NCBI GenBank assembly: GCA_014905825.1
Contig: JACGCN010000006.1
Location: forward strand, 1,178,001 to 1,242,000
Direction: 5' to 3'
From: Lyophyllum atratum
Lineage: Eukaryota > Basidiomycota > Agaricomycetes > Agaricales > Lyophyllaceae
DNA length: 64,000 nt
Position 1 is the first letter of the stretch; the number at the start of each line of letters is the position of its first letter. Shown in pieces: positions 22,315 to 35,418 of the stretch. A model generated the notes under the pieces. It searched no databases. It was not told where the DNA came from and worked only from the letters and a program-made list of their open reading frames with translations. The translations under genes and the position numbers were made by a program.

Positions 22315-23008
22315 CACGGGGAGTGAGGAGGAAAACCACAAAGACCAAGATTAACAGTTCCTATAAATAAGGGCATCTAGGGCTTCGATCATAACAGCAA
22401 TAAGTCGCATAAGAGTTGTGAGTGGAGACTTGACCGCCATCAATGCAAGGAACCGCTGCCTTGAAATGATTCGAAGGTCCACAGTACGCTCCAGGGACTT
22501 GTTATTGACATCATGGAATCATATATCTGGGGGCGAAGGATGGGTGGTTTTGCCATATCTCACCTCACGACAACTTTATGGACTGTCCAGTTCAAGAGCA
22601 AGTCACTACTGAGAGGCTGCCTCATCAGGTTGTCTGTGTTACGGTACGCGAACGAGATCTAAGATCGAGATTGCCGAGTGTTACCAAGAACGGAGGGCGC
22701 GGATCTGCGCGGATGTTAATTGAGAGCATGAGGATGATGATGAGGCAGCAAGGGAGTAGCAAGGGCCACGAGGACGTACATCCGCCCTGAAGAGTCAAAG
22801 TTACTTATGGTGGGGAGAATTTGTCGATCCCACACGCCCGGCTACACATCAATGGACTCGAGGTGCAGCATGTCATTCCTCCAAGGACTTCACTCACATC
22901 CACCAGTCCCATCAATATTTTATGTAGAGGAAGACACTGACTTCGTGACACAGAAAGTTAACCTCAATTCTCGAAATAGATGATTGAAATATACATCTGT
23001 CCTATTGA
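22315..23008. other. Intergenic, about 690 bp, no gene seen
   Basis: Lies between the start of the 7TM gene and the 3' end of the SPC34-like gene. Short open frames on the plus strand have no protein-like character. The left part should hold the 7TM promoter. Confidence 0.4.
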
Positions 23009-24822
23009 TCAAACATCGAACTTGACAATTTGTTCGCCTCCACCCCTTTCTATCTTCAGGAGTCTCTTGGCGACGCAGCCATATAAGATTCGAGTTGTGC
23101 CTTGCGCTACAGCTCCTGTGCCACCCCCAGCACTCGCCTTCGAAGCCAGCAGATCCTTCGCTTTATTCAAAGAGAGCGAGAACTGCGGAGGACTGGCTAG
23201 TAGCGAGAGAAGCAAATGCGCTGTCAATACTTGCTGGGATGTAGGTGGAGTAGGCCCTCCCGCCGAGGCCGAGGAAACACTTGATGCTGGTGGTGAAATA
23301 GGTGGAGGAGAAGGAGAGAGAGCAGACAGCGATTGGAGATGCGCTCTGTCAGAGTCGAGCAGAGTCAATGAAGAAGACACATATAGAAAATGTAATAGCG
23401 TACATGCTTTCCTTAGCTCGAGGAGGTCTGCTACCAACACCATGATTGGTAGTGTTGAAAGGATGTCCAGGCATGATTATGTCACCGACAGTACTCCATA
23501 TTTTGGCCTTGGAGGGCATGCGTTAGCAGTCTGTGAAAACCCTGGATATAGCTGCAACTATTACCGTGATGCGCTCGACTTCGCTGTTCACTCTCACTTT
23601 CCCATGTATTGCACCTGGGGTTCCTGACGGGAAAGGGGTAGGAGATTCCTGAATGGATACTTCTGGGAGGGAGGCTGGATGGGACGTTTGAGGTTCCGGA
23701 GTTCTGGATTCGGGAAGGGGCTTTCTGAGAACCACGGTCTTTTCGTCTTCCTCATCATGCTCCTCATCTTCCTCGCCTTCCTGATCATCCGTTTCTTCCT
23801 CTTCGTGGCGCTCAGTTGACACGGGAGGAGAATATATGAAGGAATCATCTGGGGGCATAAAAGGTGATGTTACTCCGGTCTTGACAGACGGGGTTGGGCT
23901 CATGAACGACGTCGTCGTGATGTCTCCAAGATCAACTTGTTCGTCCAAAAGATTATCAGAAAAGTGGAGAGTTCGAGCTGCCGCAGCTGGAGTATTCCAG
24001 AAATTATCCTCTTGGGGTGACGAGGGTAAAGGAGGCGCTTTCTGTTTTGGCTTCAGGCGTGTAGGTGCTGGCTTTTTCGAATGCGTGGCCTTCTGCACAG
24101 ACGTCGCATTTCTCTTCTGGTAACAAGTCGTGCGTGAATGTCGAGAGAGACTCGATAGTGGTGTAGAGACATACGCGCTCTTGTAATTCAGCCAGTCGCG
24201 CCTGGAGATCTTGGACGCGTTTCTCTTCGTCGTCTAGTAAGGATTTCAAAGGCGGACCTTCAGCAGATTGAGCCTGCAATCAATCGTCGTATATCTCGCT
24301 ACGCAAGGACAAACGGACTGACTTGTTGGAGTGTCTCGGTAAGACTTTGGATATTTTCGCGTACAAGAGTCAACCGCTCCAAGATTATAGATACTTGGGC
24401 ATGGGCACGCGGCATGGGTCTGATTGCATGGCTATTGCAGGTATGAGAGACGCGTCAAAGGGGATCAGGAGGTTCGCGACTTACTAGCGATCGATACACT
24501 TGAGAGCGGCTTGCGCGTAGATCTCTGGCTCAATTTCCTTCACTTTCTGCGCTTCATCACGTCGAGGTGGAGGCTTTCGAAGGGGAGTAGCACCCGAGAA
24601 CTCGGCACGGGTTATGCCCGAGGTGGGGGCGGCGGATGAGGGAAGGGAGAAGAGACCGAGTTCGGAGGGGTCGACGTCGCGTATGAGATCGCCGAGGTGG
24701 GCAGAGAGGACGGCATGAGTGAAGGGATAGGCGGTGGTCGTCGTCGCAGTCGTCGCGGCCGTGTTCTTGATTGCTCTTGTATGTCGCGACAGACGGTCAA
24801 TCTGGTCAGAGAGCGAAGCCAT
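23009..24822 (-). CDS. SPC34: SPC34-like subunit of the DASH/Dam1 kinetochore complex, long form
   Basis: The DASH complex couples kinetochores to microtubules. Six exons (24822-24485, 24431-24323, 24273-24175, 24116-23565, 23507-23404, 23345-23009) join in frame to 512 residues. The N-terminus has the Spc34 signature FTHAVLSAHLGDLIRDVDPSE. A coiled coil follows across exons 2-3 (ILERLTLVRENIQSLTETLQQ to VQDLQARLAELQE). The middle is low-complexity with a strongly acidic run around 23750-23810, and the C-terminus contains GDIIMPGHPFNTTNHG, QVLTAHLLLSLLAS and TRILYGCVAKRLLKIERGGG. Budding yeast Spc34 is about 295 residues, so the C-terminal half is an extension. The call rests mainly on the N-terminal motif and coiled coil. 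Confidence 0.6.
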
Positions 24823-25035
24823 ACCGTTGTCACGCGTGTCACAGCCAAAATTAACGCAACAACCGGGGTCACGCAGGCATCGTAGCGAGCTCTGATCCAA
24901 AACGCTCGCTGATTCCAACGTTCATTTCATTCCCTGCTCCCCCTCCCCCGTCCTCCCTTACTACCACCTCCTCCCCCTCCTCATCCACCTTACACCAGTG
25001 CAGCTCACAGCTGCCCATATACCCCATTCCGACTC
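24823..25035. promoter_or_regulatory. Divergent promoter region between SPC34-like gene and DOCK gene
   Basis: 213 bp separate the start codons. The half near the DOCK gene is a long C/T-rich stretch on the plus strand (about 24915-25000), common in basidiomycete promoters. Assigned by position. Confidence 0.45.
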
Positions 25036-28000
25036 ATGTGGGAGCCGTTGCCGCTCATTGTATATGGCTACGCTATCCATCCCCTCACTCCTTCTCGCCG
25101 CGACACAAGAATCTCCAGTCGTAACCGCCTTTCAACCGTGACCGAGGCTTCCACTGATGGTGACCTTATTCATCGCGACGTCGTTTCCCTGGAGGTCGGT
25201 GATGAGGTCTACGCGTTTGAAAAGTATACCCCGAGAAATAAAGAACCCGTCGAAGGCGTTTGGTACAGAGGGTGCGTCACAAACATCATACCATATCATT
25301 TCGAACACTCATTTCGATCTCACAGCTATGTGGTGTGCACCGCTCGTAGACCACCTGTGACCTGGTCTCTGCACGATCCTTCTTCCTCTGCCTCAATCAA
25401 GGCTCCCGCAAAAATTGAAGAACCGCAGCAAGTCTTTATAGGAATATTCCCCGCGTCTCACATCTTCGTCCGTGATGAACTCTCTGATGCAGAGGGTCGT
25501 CTCCAAGATCTTGCCACGACTCTTGGCACTCCAATCAACGGCTTGAATGGCCATACCAGTCCTCACGGACACGGAAGTGTCATTTCTGACGCTTTATCCT
25601 GGAGGAAGGGAGGATCGAGTATTGGTATGGATGCATTGAAGGAAGAAGAAGAGGACAACGACATCTATCACTCTAGGAAATCCTTCAGACTCGGTCCTCC
25701 CCCTGACCAAGCCAATTCGTCTCGAGCTGGATTGCCAGTGTATCCAACAAGCATACGTTCATCCTCCCCTGCGTCCTCTCAGCTCATAAAACCGCTGCCT
25801 CCGCGCCCATCACTCAAGTCTGGAGATGACACAGCGTCGGGTGCCGCTCAACCCATCATCGATGAAATTGCTTCCGCGTTACGCGAATGGCATACCCTGA
25901 TGTTTACTTACCTCGCACGGCGCGACTACAAACTATTCCTCGTCGTCAGAGAACATATCGAGGCCTTGCACTTGGGTCGACGACAACTCCTTGCTCAGAC
26001 TTTGAGTGAAGAGGAAACAGTAAGCATGCGCCGCGAGTGTGTTACCAGGCTTGTTAGTGGGAATCTTGTACAAGGACTAGATGTCATAGTCCGCCATCCG
26101 ACATGGGGCGGTCTCGTCAGCGTTGACGTTGAGGGAGATATCGATCCTCGGAGCTGGGTCAGTGCGGTTCGCATGTATGCTATGCAAAACTCTTTGGCAT
26201 ACCTGACTCTATCTTCTGATGAAGTAAGACCATATACCCTTGGCCCCAGCACAGATTACGTTCCCGTAGGGCCCTTACCGACGCCTGCTCATTCCGCCTT
26301 CCCCGATCTCCCGAATCACATTCGTACGCGTTCGCAGGGTTGCCTCGGCCCATCCCAGCCCGCCAAGCCGGCAGCAGCCAAGTTCTATCATGTTTATCTC
26401 GAAGTCCGCGCCTTCGTCGCCTCTCTATGTGCACCAGGCGAGACAGCAGAGCTGTTCTTCTCCTTATACAAGAAACAGGGAACGCAATTTGTCACGGAAG
26501 AATTTTGTGCAATTCTCAACCATAACGGAGTGTCGTCTCGTAATCCAAACGGTCGTATTCGTACAGTTTTCACAGATCTGGCGCCATCCGATGTAATGGA
26601 CCCTATATACCTGGTATGCCGCATTGTCCGCAATGGTGCGCTAAAGCTAGGCCACCACATCACTTCTGGTACTCATTCCCTCGACGGTGGGCCTGACCAC
26701 ACTACATTGATTGGGGCCGACACAGACGCTGATGCGAAGGGCTCCATCCCTGGTGATGTACCTTCACAATCCCGGCGACCCTTCGGTTGTGCCATTTTAG
26801 AGCTCACTCAACTGGGCAAAATGGCAGCAGAACACGCAGACGTATCACCGCTCCGTGAGCACACGATGCCAATATACATACCTACCAACGAGGTCTCCTT
26901 TTCGATGATTCACCAAAACATCATCAATAATAATGTGAAAGAATTTGACAAATCTCCTCGGTGCGGTTGTCCCAAGTCAGATTCTACATAATTGAGATTA
27001 ACTCGGCGCTTTTCAGGGCGGAAATGTTAGCTGTGTCGCTCAAGATGTTCCGAGGAGATTCTGAGACGATCATCCGAGAAAACATGTCCTTGCTGCAGGA
27101 TGCCCCTCCCACATTGCGCCTTGGCTTTCCTGACGTCGTCTTCCCTGGCGATATTCGCAATGAACTCTACATAAAGCTCTGGTGTGGTGATTTCACGTCA
27201 TCACACGCATCCACTCCCCGCCTAAGCATGGTAAATCTGGCAAGAGGCCAAATGGGGACATCCTCGAACAACGTGCAAGTCACCATCGAAGTGAGAGACC
27301 AACAAGGGACGACCATAGAGAACGTTATCTCCCAAGGCAGTGGGGAACCTTTAATGACTAGGTTCCATTCCATGGTCTTCCAGCGTTGCAACGAGCCTAC
27401 GTTTGGCGAATTGATCAAAGTTCAACTTCCACTAGAGGGCAGACCGCTGTGGCATCTGTTCTTCACCTTCCGCAAACGTTCTACTGGTAAAGCTGGACCC
27501 GAGGCAATAGATCGTCCCTTCGCATTTGCTTTTCAACCATTGTTCCCCGACAATCACGCTTTTGTGGAGGATGGTAGTCGCATGCTTGTCATGTATCGCG
27601 CTGACAAGTTGGCCCAAGTCTCGCCCGATATTTATCTAGCTGCTCCGTCATGGCTCGCTGCAGGGCAGAAACCCGATCAGATTGCTGTCCCACCCGAAAT
27701 GCAGCGTATTGCACCACCAATACGGGATACTCTTACAATCCGTTCCTCCCTTTGTTCCACCAGATTCACCCAGAATCCCGTCTTGCTCCATCTGTTAAGC
27801 TGGGAGAAATTGGGCGATAAGGAGCTGCTCCCAACTATCCTATCGAAATTCACCTTTGTCGGGGAAGGGGAAATCGTCAAATTCCTCCGCAATATCTTCG
27901 ATTCTCTCTTCGGGATTTTGGTGTCCCATAGTAACCAGTCCGGCGAGATGGACCACTTGGTTTTCAACGCCCTTGTGACTGTCCTCGGTATTGTTCAGGA

Positions 28001-31000
28001 TCGGCGTTTCAGTAATTTCCAGCCGGTCCTGGATGTCTATATCGAGAAACACTTCAACTGTGCCCCAGCCTCATCCCACATGATCCATTCTATGAACCGC
28101 CTGCTTCTCAATCCGACGTCGACGGAAACAGCGTCGCCTCTCCGCGCTGCACTCAAGGTCTGGCACTATATATTCAAATTCATCGCGCGATCTCGGGAAC
28201 TGCAGAGGGTAAGGGAAGTTGGCATGGGTGGCGGCGCCACTGCAGAACATCTTGAGACCACGTTCAAAAGGGAATTGCGCTCACACTTGGCCGAAGTCAC
28301 TCGCATGATGTCTACTTCGTCTCCACCATCTATTATTGGCACCCAGACGATCGCCTTGCAGAATTTTACGTCCATCCTCCCAGAGCTGGCCAAAGTGTTC
28401 TCAACGGTAGAACTTGTCTCCATTGCGACAACTTTTGCCAACGCCGTAACAGTGGGAAAGGGAAAGATCCTCATCTGGAAGCTTATCATGTATCTGCAGA
28501 TCGTGAAGGGCTTTTTGTTTGACAACCCCCAATCCCGGCCTCTTTTGGTCGAGGCCGTCGTCATCTGGATCAAGCCTCATTTTGGTCGATATGATGAGTA
28601 TATCCATACTCAGTCGAACGATAATGAAGCTGCTCGAGATGCCGCTCGAGTAAGCTGGTTGGAAAGCATTCGACTATGCGTTACGATTGTCGCCGTAATG
28701 TTGGATAAGCTGCAGGAGAATTTAGTAAACCCTGCCGTTGTTGCTGATCGACTAGCGTTACGGGCGGAGCAGGATAACGTGGAGTACCTTCTGTCTCTTT
28801 TACCCAGGTATGATATGTGACTATACATGGTATTTCTAGAGAATAACCATTTCACAGACTCTTGGACTCGTATCGGGAGTTCCAGAATCCTGCCTCACGC
28901 AAGGCCATCGAGAGGTCCCCAACGACATCAAAGGCTCCCATCCCTGTGACCTTCCCCGAATCATACCCTTTCTCCTTACTTGCCTATCTGCCGGATGCTC
29001 CTCGTGGACCCAATAACACGCCTTTGCCAGGAGAAGTCGTCGCTCTCTTTAACCCAGGATTGGGAGAAACTGCGATCGTTTTCCTTGTCCTCATTCTCTC
29101 CTCGCCGACGAAGCATATCTTGGACTTCCTTGAAAACAGTCTGGAAATTGAAGGGCGCGATAGATTTGTTTCCCTTCTGTCCCATTTCTTCAACGTGGCC
29201 ACCTCAATACTGGAAAACGATGCTTTCCCAAAATCTTGGCTCAATGTTAATATCCTTGCTCACAAGGTGTTGATCAAGATGATGGATCCTATAGCTGCGA
29301 TGATGGAAAAGGAATTCATTCCGCCACAGGAATCTGAATCTGAATTTGACGCAAACCTGTGGAGAGAGTGTCTATATATGTTACTGAAACTTTTATCATC
29401 TGACCAACTTGTGATCGAAGAGTTCAGTCCACAGGTAGGATCTCGATCTATGCCATCTGAGTTCCAGCTAAATATTGAGACCAGAAACGTCGGGCGGTTT
29501 GGCGGCTCGCAGGAGACATACGAGGAGAAGGTGCCTCAATATTGCTAACACTTTGGCAAGCACTGGGCTGGGCTGAGCATGTCTCAAGCAATGGCGAACC
29601 AGCGATACGATATGGAGTGAGTCAAGGAGTAATTCAGTGATGCACCCATATCCTGATTTAAAGTTAGGGCTATCAGGCGTACCTTCACTCGCTCGTCGGA
29701 CAAGTTGTTAACCTGTGCCTCAGCCATCACGACCAACTACGAAACAACGCAGTGCAGATCCTCTACAGCATGATTGTTTCCGAATATCACCAATCGGAGC
29801 ATTTTGACGAGATCGAAAACGAGCTCGTCACGCGATTGGACTCATTATTCATGTCGGACAGCAAGGGCGATGATATTTCCCGTGCCTTTTTCATTGGCCA
29901 GCTGCGTCACCTTTTCGAGACGTCTGATGTCGATGAACAGCTTCGGGAACGGGTGTCCAGCTTCCTTGACTCGGTGGATCTTTTCCTTGAGCTCTTGCTC
30001 AGTGTGCGTGCGCTGCCTGAGGGTGAAGAATTTGCTGATGATCGCGTCATTGCTACGGTAGGCCTGTTTTCGCATGTTATCAGGCTCCCATACTGAATTT
30101 TTCGTAGTTGAGGCTCATGAACTTTATCAGGACGCATTGGACGCGATGAGATATATATCAAATACGTCCACCAACTTGTCAATGTAAGGAAGTTATTTTC
30201 AAGCACGTTGACCTGTCAACTGACTATCGTACAGATGCACCTCCAGTCGCAGAACTACGTTGAAGCTGCACTGACGTTGAAATTGCACTCTGATCTGCAC
30301 GAATGGGATTTGAACTCGTTTGTGGGTCCTATGGAGGATCTCGGTCTCCGCAGCAATCCCATTTCCATCGAAAAGAGACTTTGTGTTTGCTGATCCTCGA
30401 TTATTTGGGTAAAAGCTCAACTAAGCCGCGAATCCTAGTCATTCTTACCCATTTTGCTTTCAAGGCAAAGGAAAGGCCTGGGAACGTGCCATCGATATCT
30501 GCAAAGAATTAGCGTACCAGCATGCGGAAGTCACGTTCAACTAGTATGTTCGCCAACATTCCTGCGCTCGATAGCTCATGTAACACCGTGGCACCACAGC
30601 GGCAGACTTTCAGAGATTCTTCGGCACCAGGCAATGCTTCTTGAACATATCGTCACCGATCAACGGTATTATCCAGATTACTACCGAGTGACATTCTACG
30701 GAAACTTCCCCGGCGCCATTCGTGACAAACGATTTATTGTAGGTCATTGAGATTCTATAATATTGCACAACTAAACTGAACCTTGTAGTATCGTGGTTAT
30801 GAATGGGAGAAGTTTGGCGCATTCTGTGAGCGTATGCTGAATAAGCATACGGGTGCTCAGCTCTTGAGGACTCTTGGCGACCCTCCTGTCGACATTCGTT
30901 ACGGAAATGAGCAGTACATTCAATGCACTGCTGTCACGCCAGAACCTGATCGTACGCGCCCGATATTTACGAATCCAGACGTTCCATTATCAGTTCGTAC

Positions 31001-32192
31001 CTACTACGAGCACAGGCAAGTTCTTCACAATTCGCTGCGTTGGTTGGTCTGATGTCAAATATCCTTCTAGCGCCATCAACTTATTCAGCTCGTCCCGTCA
31101 AATCAAGAAGACAACTCGAGATGGAACCGAGGAGATCTGGCTGGAGAAGACATACTTCACAACCGAGGAGGCGTTCCCGACCGTGCTACGACGATCTGAA
31201 GTTGTCGCCCTCGAGGTCGCCGAAATTTCTCCTCTTGAAAACGCTTTGAGTGAAGTGGAGCTAAAGACAAAGGAGCTGGCCGCCTTGAACATGAAGTATC
31301 AGGCGCTCGCGAAAACGTCACAGCTCGTGTCGACGAATGCGTTGGCAATGTCGCTGAACAGTGCGGTAGATGCCCCGATGAACACTGGTATCGCATCCTA
31401 CCGGCAGCTGTTCTTCAGTCCAGACTATGTAGCCCGAAATCCCGAGCGAGCAGAACTTGTTGACAAACTGCGAGCTGCCATAGATGACCAGGTACGGATA
31501 CTGTCAATTTGCTACCACACCGCACTAATGTTGTGAACAGGTTCGCGTCATCGACAGCTGCCTGAAACTCCACGGGCACCTGTGTCCACCTGAATTTATA
31601 CCCTTCCATGAGACGCTCGAAAAATTCTTCAAAAAGAATTTCCGTGAGGAAATCCGGCGCCTTGCCGTCGACGGACTTTCAGAATCTATATCCCCTGTGC
31701 AGTCGCAGAATAATGCGTCATCATCATCATACCAACACTCGCTTTACGAGCAATCCCTGCAACGCACCATGTCCACCTCTTCCACCACTCGGGGCAACTT
31801 TGTGCTTCCGCCACTGCAGCTCGGCCAGTCGAGCATGACGCCTCCGTCGTCATCATCATACACACCCCAGTCACCTACGAGTACCAAGAACCTTCCACCG
31901 CACCTCAAGCAAACGCCGCTCCAGCGACATCTGGCGCATCTTGCGCGCCATGGGATCAACGGTGTGTCTTCGGCGCCGGGCGAGAACGGCGGCAGCGATT
32001 CGCTAGTCTGTCGAGTCACCCCGAAACTCTTTTGTGAACGTCGCGAACGCTGTCCACACCTCGTCTGGGGCGCAGATGTCGGGCACTTCGGTTGCGCCGT
32101 CGCACGTGGGCAGCCTCGGCTCGTTTGGGTCGCTCAAAGGACGGTTCTCACGATTCGGGAGCCTGAGCTTCCGACGGCGCGGAAATTCGTAA
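25036..32192 (+). CDS. DCK1: DOCK-family Rho/Rac guanine nucleotide exchange factor
   Basis: Exchange factor for Rac-type GTPases in polarised growth, usually acting with an ELMO partner. Twelve exons: 25036-26960, 27017-28807, 28858-29434, 29485-29616, 29668-30057, 30108-30183, 30235-30408, 30465-30543, 30600-30738, 30789-31015, 31071-31491, 31541-32192, about 2,190 residues. An N-terminal SH3 (LEVGDEVYAFEKYT, IFPASHIFV), a DHR-1/C2 domain near 27130-27480 (NELYIKLWCGDF, SMVFQRCNEPTFGELIKV) and the C-terminal DHR-2 (GYEWEKFGAFCERML, PDVPLSVRTYYEHSAINLF). Intron 31016-31070 has a GC donor. Exon 6 (76 nt) is one base too long and exon 7 (174 nt) one base too short for their intron phases. A third shift near 32004 separates the expected Ser-rich tail (stop TAA 32190-32192) from the literal frame (stop 32236). 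Confidence 0.88.
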
Positions 32193-32580
32193 GAGGTGTG
32201 GGCATTGCTTTGTTCTCTGTAATTTTTATTTTGTAATTCCTTTGTTGGACTCTTGGAGCATTTGCTGAATGTAGAAGCTATCATGTACTTTAACACAACT
32301 TCTTATTACTGGATAATTTTGTTATGGATCTAAGTTACAAGCGGGGCTCTGAAAGCGTGCATGATAGTCATAATGATAAAAGTCGTCACTGTTACAAAAG
32401 AAGGAAAGAAAATGGCCCGTTGTAACCATATACGGAGGTGTACATGTAAGATGTCCATGGGATACTGGTACAAGGCGAACCCAAACCCAAGAAAAGAATG
32501 GAAGGAATAATAATAGAGAAAATGGGGGGGAAAGGTGATCGTAAGGGGATCATAACAGTCATAGGGATACGAATGGTCCG
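32193..32580. other. Convergent 3' intergenic region
   Basis: Lies between the stop codons of the DOCK gene and the Medusa-type regulator. It is AT-rich and should contain both 3' untranslated regions. A run of seven G at about 32524-32530 is the only notable feature. No gene seen. Confidence 0.4.
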
Positions 32581-34306
32581 TCACGCCCAAGGTTCGCCAG
32601 GTATATGGCTATGATACGCAAATGTTTCGTAGGATCCTGCAAAGTCGACCTCGGGGTAGTTGATGATGGGAGTGCCGTGCTGTGTGACCTCGTAGGCTGC
32701 GTAATGATCAAGAGTCATAGTGTCCACGGCCTTGTAATCGCCCCAGGACCCGGATTCGAGCCGCTGGGGTCGGGGTGCACCATCTCATGGTTGTATAGTT
32801 GATATGACGCGGAAGCGGGGGTCTCCAAGGGTGAACACAAGTTTCAGAGCCGTCCGAAGAGGTCAGATACGGGAATTCGTCCTGCAGAGGCGTCGGAAGC
32901 GGAGGAGAGTGGTCCACATACGTGTCCTCCATCTTGACGTTTGGGTATGCCATTTCACAGTCAGGGTCCTCTGAGCCAGTCGACGGTGAGAACTCGGCTG
33001 AATTGGGTTCTTCAACGGCCATGGAAGAAGTGTCGATCGTCTGAAGAGGGTGAGACCCTAAGGTCGTATAGTCTGTCAAATAGGGGGTAACTCACGTATT
33101 TCGACAAGATTTTGTCCAACGCCTGGTCCAGCAACGACCACTCGAAGACTTTTAGGTCCTTTTCGATATTCCTCGGCTTCGGATCGGGAAACTCCATGAT
33201 GCGCTGGAAGAAATCCTCAAAGCCATGCTTGTGTTTCGAGACGGTGGTGGGACGAAGCCCCTCGAGGTTGCGCCTGATGCGGTTCTTTTCCTCGACGGGA
33301 AAGTCGCTAGTTGGTGAGGCGCTCGAGGAGGAAGATGATGTCTACAGAGGTCACGTAGCAGGCGTTGGATTCTTCTCGGTATATGCAAGAAATGACGCTG
33401 TCAGAGTCGCGGTAGTCTTCGGCCTTGATAGGCTCGCAAGAGACGATGAGACGGCGACCGTCCTGAACCTTGCTGAAGCGCACCAAGCGTCGGCCGACGC
33501 TGGACTCTGCAGGGGACCAGTCGAGACAGATATTTTGGAGGGGGGTGATGAGGTCAAGAATAGGAGTCTGTATATGCGAATCGGTATTTTTGCCGCCTTT
33601 TGGACGCATCATAGCCTCGAGTTTTGTGCGGCGGTGGAGATGGACCTCCGGTTTGGAGATGGACGAGGCGGAGCGGAGGCGAACGGGAGAGGTGGGGGAA
33701 GGAGTGGGAAGGTGGGAGGCGCCGCGACGGCGGAAAGAGAAGTTGTCTGGGGGAGCGAAGTGGTGATCTGGAGCTTGGGCTTTTCACGAGGGGCAGCAGG
33801 AACGTCAGCGGGGGACGGACGAGGATGAACCTATTCTCATAGTTTTATATAGCGGCGGAGGTTGTGTAGGCAAAGGAGACAACAAAGCGGGTGCCCAATA
33901 CGAGAACTCGCCAAAGGTAGCGGTGTCGAGGACAGGCATCGTCCTTTGTGAGCGCCTGGACGGAAATGAGAACCTTTGGAGAAGTGGATGAGTTCTGGTC
34001 AAAGGGCGGGGCCACGGCGTCGAGCTGCCAGCGACCGTAGGGGGCATCCTGGATCTCGCGGACGGTGGTGGGGACAGCCTTGTGGCCGACGACGAGACGA
34101 ACATAAATTTCCTGTGCGAGATCTGGACGGAAATGGATGCGAACGGAGATGGGTGCGCCGCTCTCGCCCTCGGTGGGGGTATAGCCTAGAACATGGATGA
34201 TGCCCTGGGGGGAGACGACGGGGGGCGGGGGGCGGGTGCTGGGACGAGGAGGAGGGCAGTCTTGGTCTTGAATAGGAGACGGGTAGACGGCGTAAGAGTG
34301 AGGCAT
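32581..34306 (-). CDS. Medusa (MedA/Ren1/Acr1)-type developmental regulator with DUF7082
   Basis: In ascomycetes MedA-type proteins control conidiation and adhesion. From ATG 34306 the N-terminal domain reads QGIIHVLGYTPTEGESGAP, VRLVVGHKAVPTTVREI and YGRWQLDAVAPPF, then LDTATFGEFSYW in another frame. The DUF7082 domain (about 33510-33110) has GRRLVRFSKVQDGRRLIVSC, CIYREESNACYVTSVDIIFLLERL, NRIRRNLEGLRPTTVSKHKHG and FPDPKPRNIEKDLKVFEW. The C-terminal tail ends SYETFAYHSHIPGEPWA at TGA 32581-32583. The coding frame changes by one base at about 33947, 33670, 33310, 32830 and 32755, so the gene does not translate as printed. Both sequence error and real decay are possible. The family assignment rests on the conserved blocks. 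Confidence 0.7.
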
Positions 34307-34425
34307 CGGGGTGGCCCAACACACTACCAGCTGCAATATTTATAAATCCGTAAACAATGCAGTGTCAGGGGCTACTTCCGCCGATCGACTTCCATATCCG
34401 GCCATCCCGCCCTGGGGTCTCTGCC

Positions 34426-35418
34426 TTATCGCTGGCACCCAATATGCGTTCCCACCCACCGTCCCTCCCTCCACACCCGTACAACAGGCGGCGTGTGGCC
34501 CTCCGCAGACAGCACCCGCGAGCACGTCGTGCACCGTTCGACGAACAGCCCCGTGTATGCGCACAACAGTTCCTGCCACAACGTCAGCCCCAACTGCAAC
34601 ACCCAGACACACCACGTACCACTACGCTTGGCAGCGCCACGGTGGGCTGCGACTCGAGCATCCTCGCAATCTGCTGCGAAAGGCTCCGGTACACCATAAA
34701 ATCAGACTGCGAGTGTGGCGCTTTCTACAGGTAATCCATAAGTAGATCACCAAAAATAAACATCACCAGCGCGCACCCTTTCTCGTGGCCCAAATGTGGC
34801 CAGGCTCTCTATCATTAGTACCCCGTTCGTAGCCACCTCCAACGTAAGATACGCCGTCAGCACATCGGGCGTGGTGAATCTCACAATCCTCGACGATTGA
34901 TCAGCGCCACGCGTCCGTCTCCACAGATGTAGTTTCGATTCGTGCGTCTTATTAAAGTCCTTGATATATTCGGAAAGACCCTCGAATTTCAAAGCCCCCG
35001 CGTCATGCTCGGTCAGCGGAAACAGCGACGTCGTTTTAGCCTCAAGCCCGACGTACGGCTGAGGCGACTCTGGCGATGGCGCCCTCCTGATAACCCAAAA
35101 TTGTCGTCACATCCGCACTATTGGGTTTCGGAGACGCACCTCCGTTTCCGGTTCTCTCTGCGCAAATTGGGGTTCAAATCACTCGTATCAGCCTCCAGGC
35201 TATCTCGAGCGATGCCGAGGGCTTCCTGAATAGTCTCCGTGCGGATGGTGTCGGCTATTTCCTTCACCTGCAGAAACTCGCGCCGAAGAGTCTGGGTCGA
35301 TGTTGTAGGCGTTTTCAGCAGAGCAGGGTGGGATCCGTCGAAGTGTCTGCAGACGGTTTTGTAAATCAGACAGAGACTGTATCTGCGCCTGCAGTGCCAC
35401 TACTTTGTCAGACTGCAT
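34426..35418 (-). CDS. MED27: Mediator complex subunit 27
   Basis: Tail-module subunit of Mediator, bridging activators and RNA polymerase II. It starts MQSDKVVALQAQIQSLSDLQ (coiled coil), then PALLKTPTTSTQTLRREFLQ and EALGIARDSLEADTSDLNPN. After an intron ending TATCAG come RAPSPESPQPYVGLEAKTT, EYIKDFNKTHESKLHLWRR, RIVRFTTPDVLTAYLTLEV and LMIESLATFGPRER. After a further intron comes KAPHSQSDFMVYRSLSQQ, and a last intron precedes the zinc-binding C-terminus ERCTTCSRVLSAEGHTPPVVRVW; the stop is TAA 34426-34428. One base too many in a CCC run near 35326-35333 breaks exon 1 (IPP/ALLK). It is in tandem with the Medusa-type regulator, 120 bp upstream of it. Confidence 0.82.
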
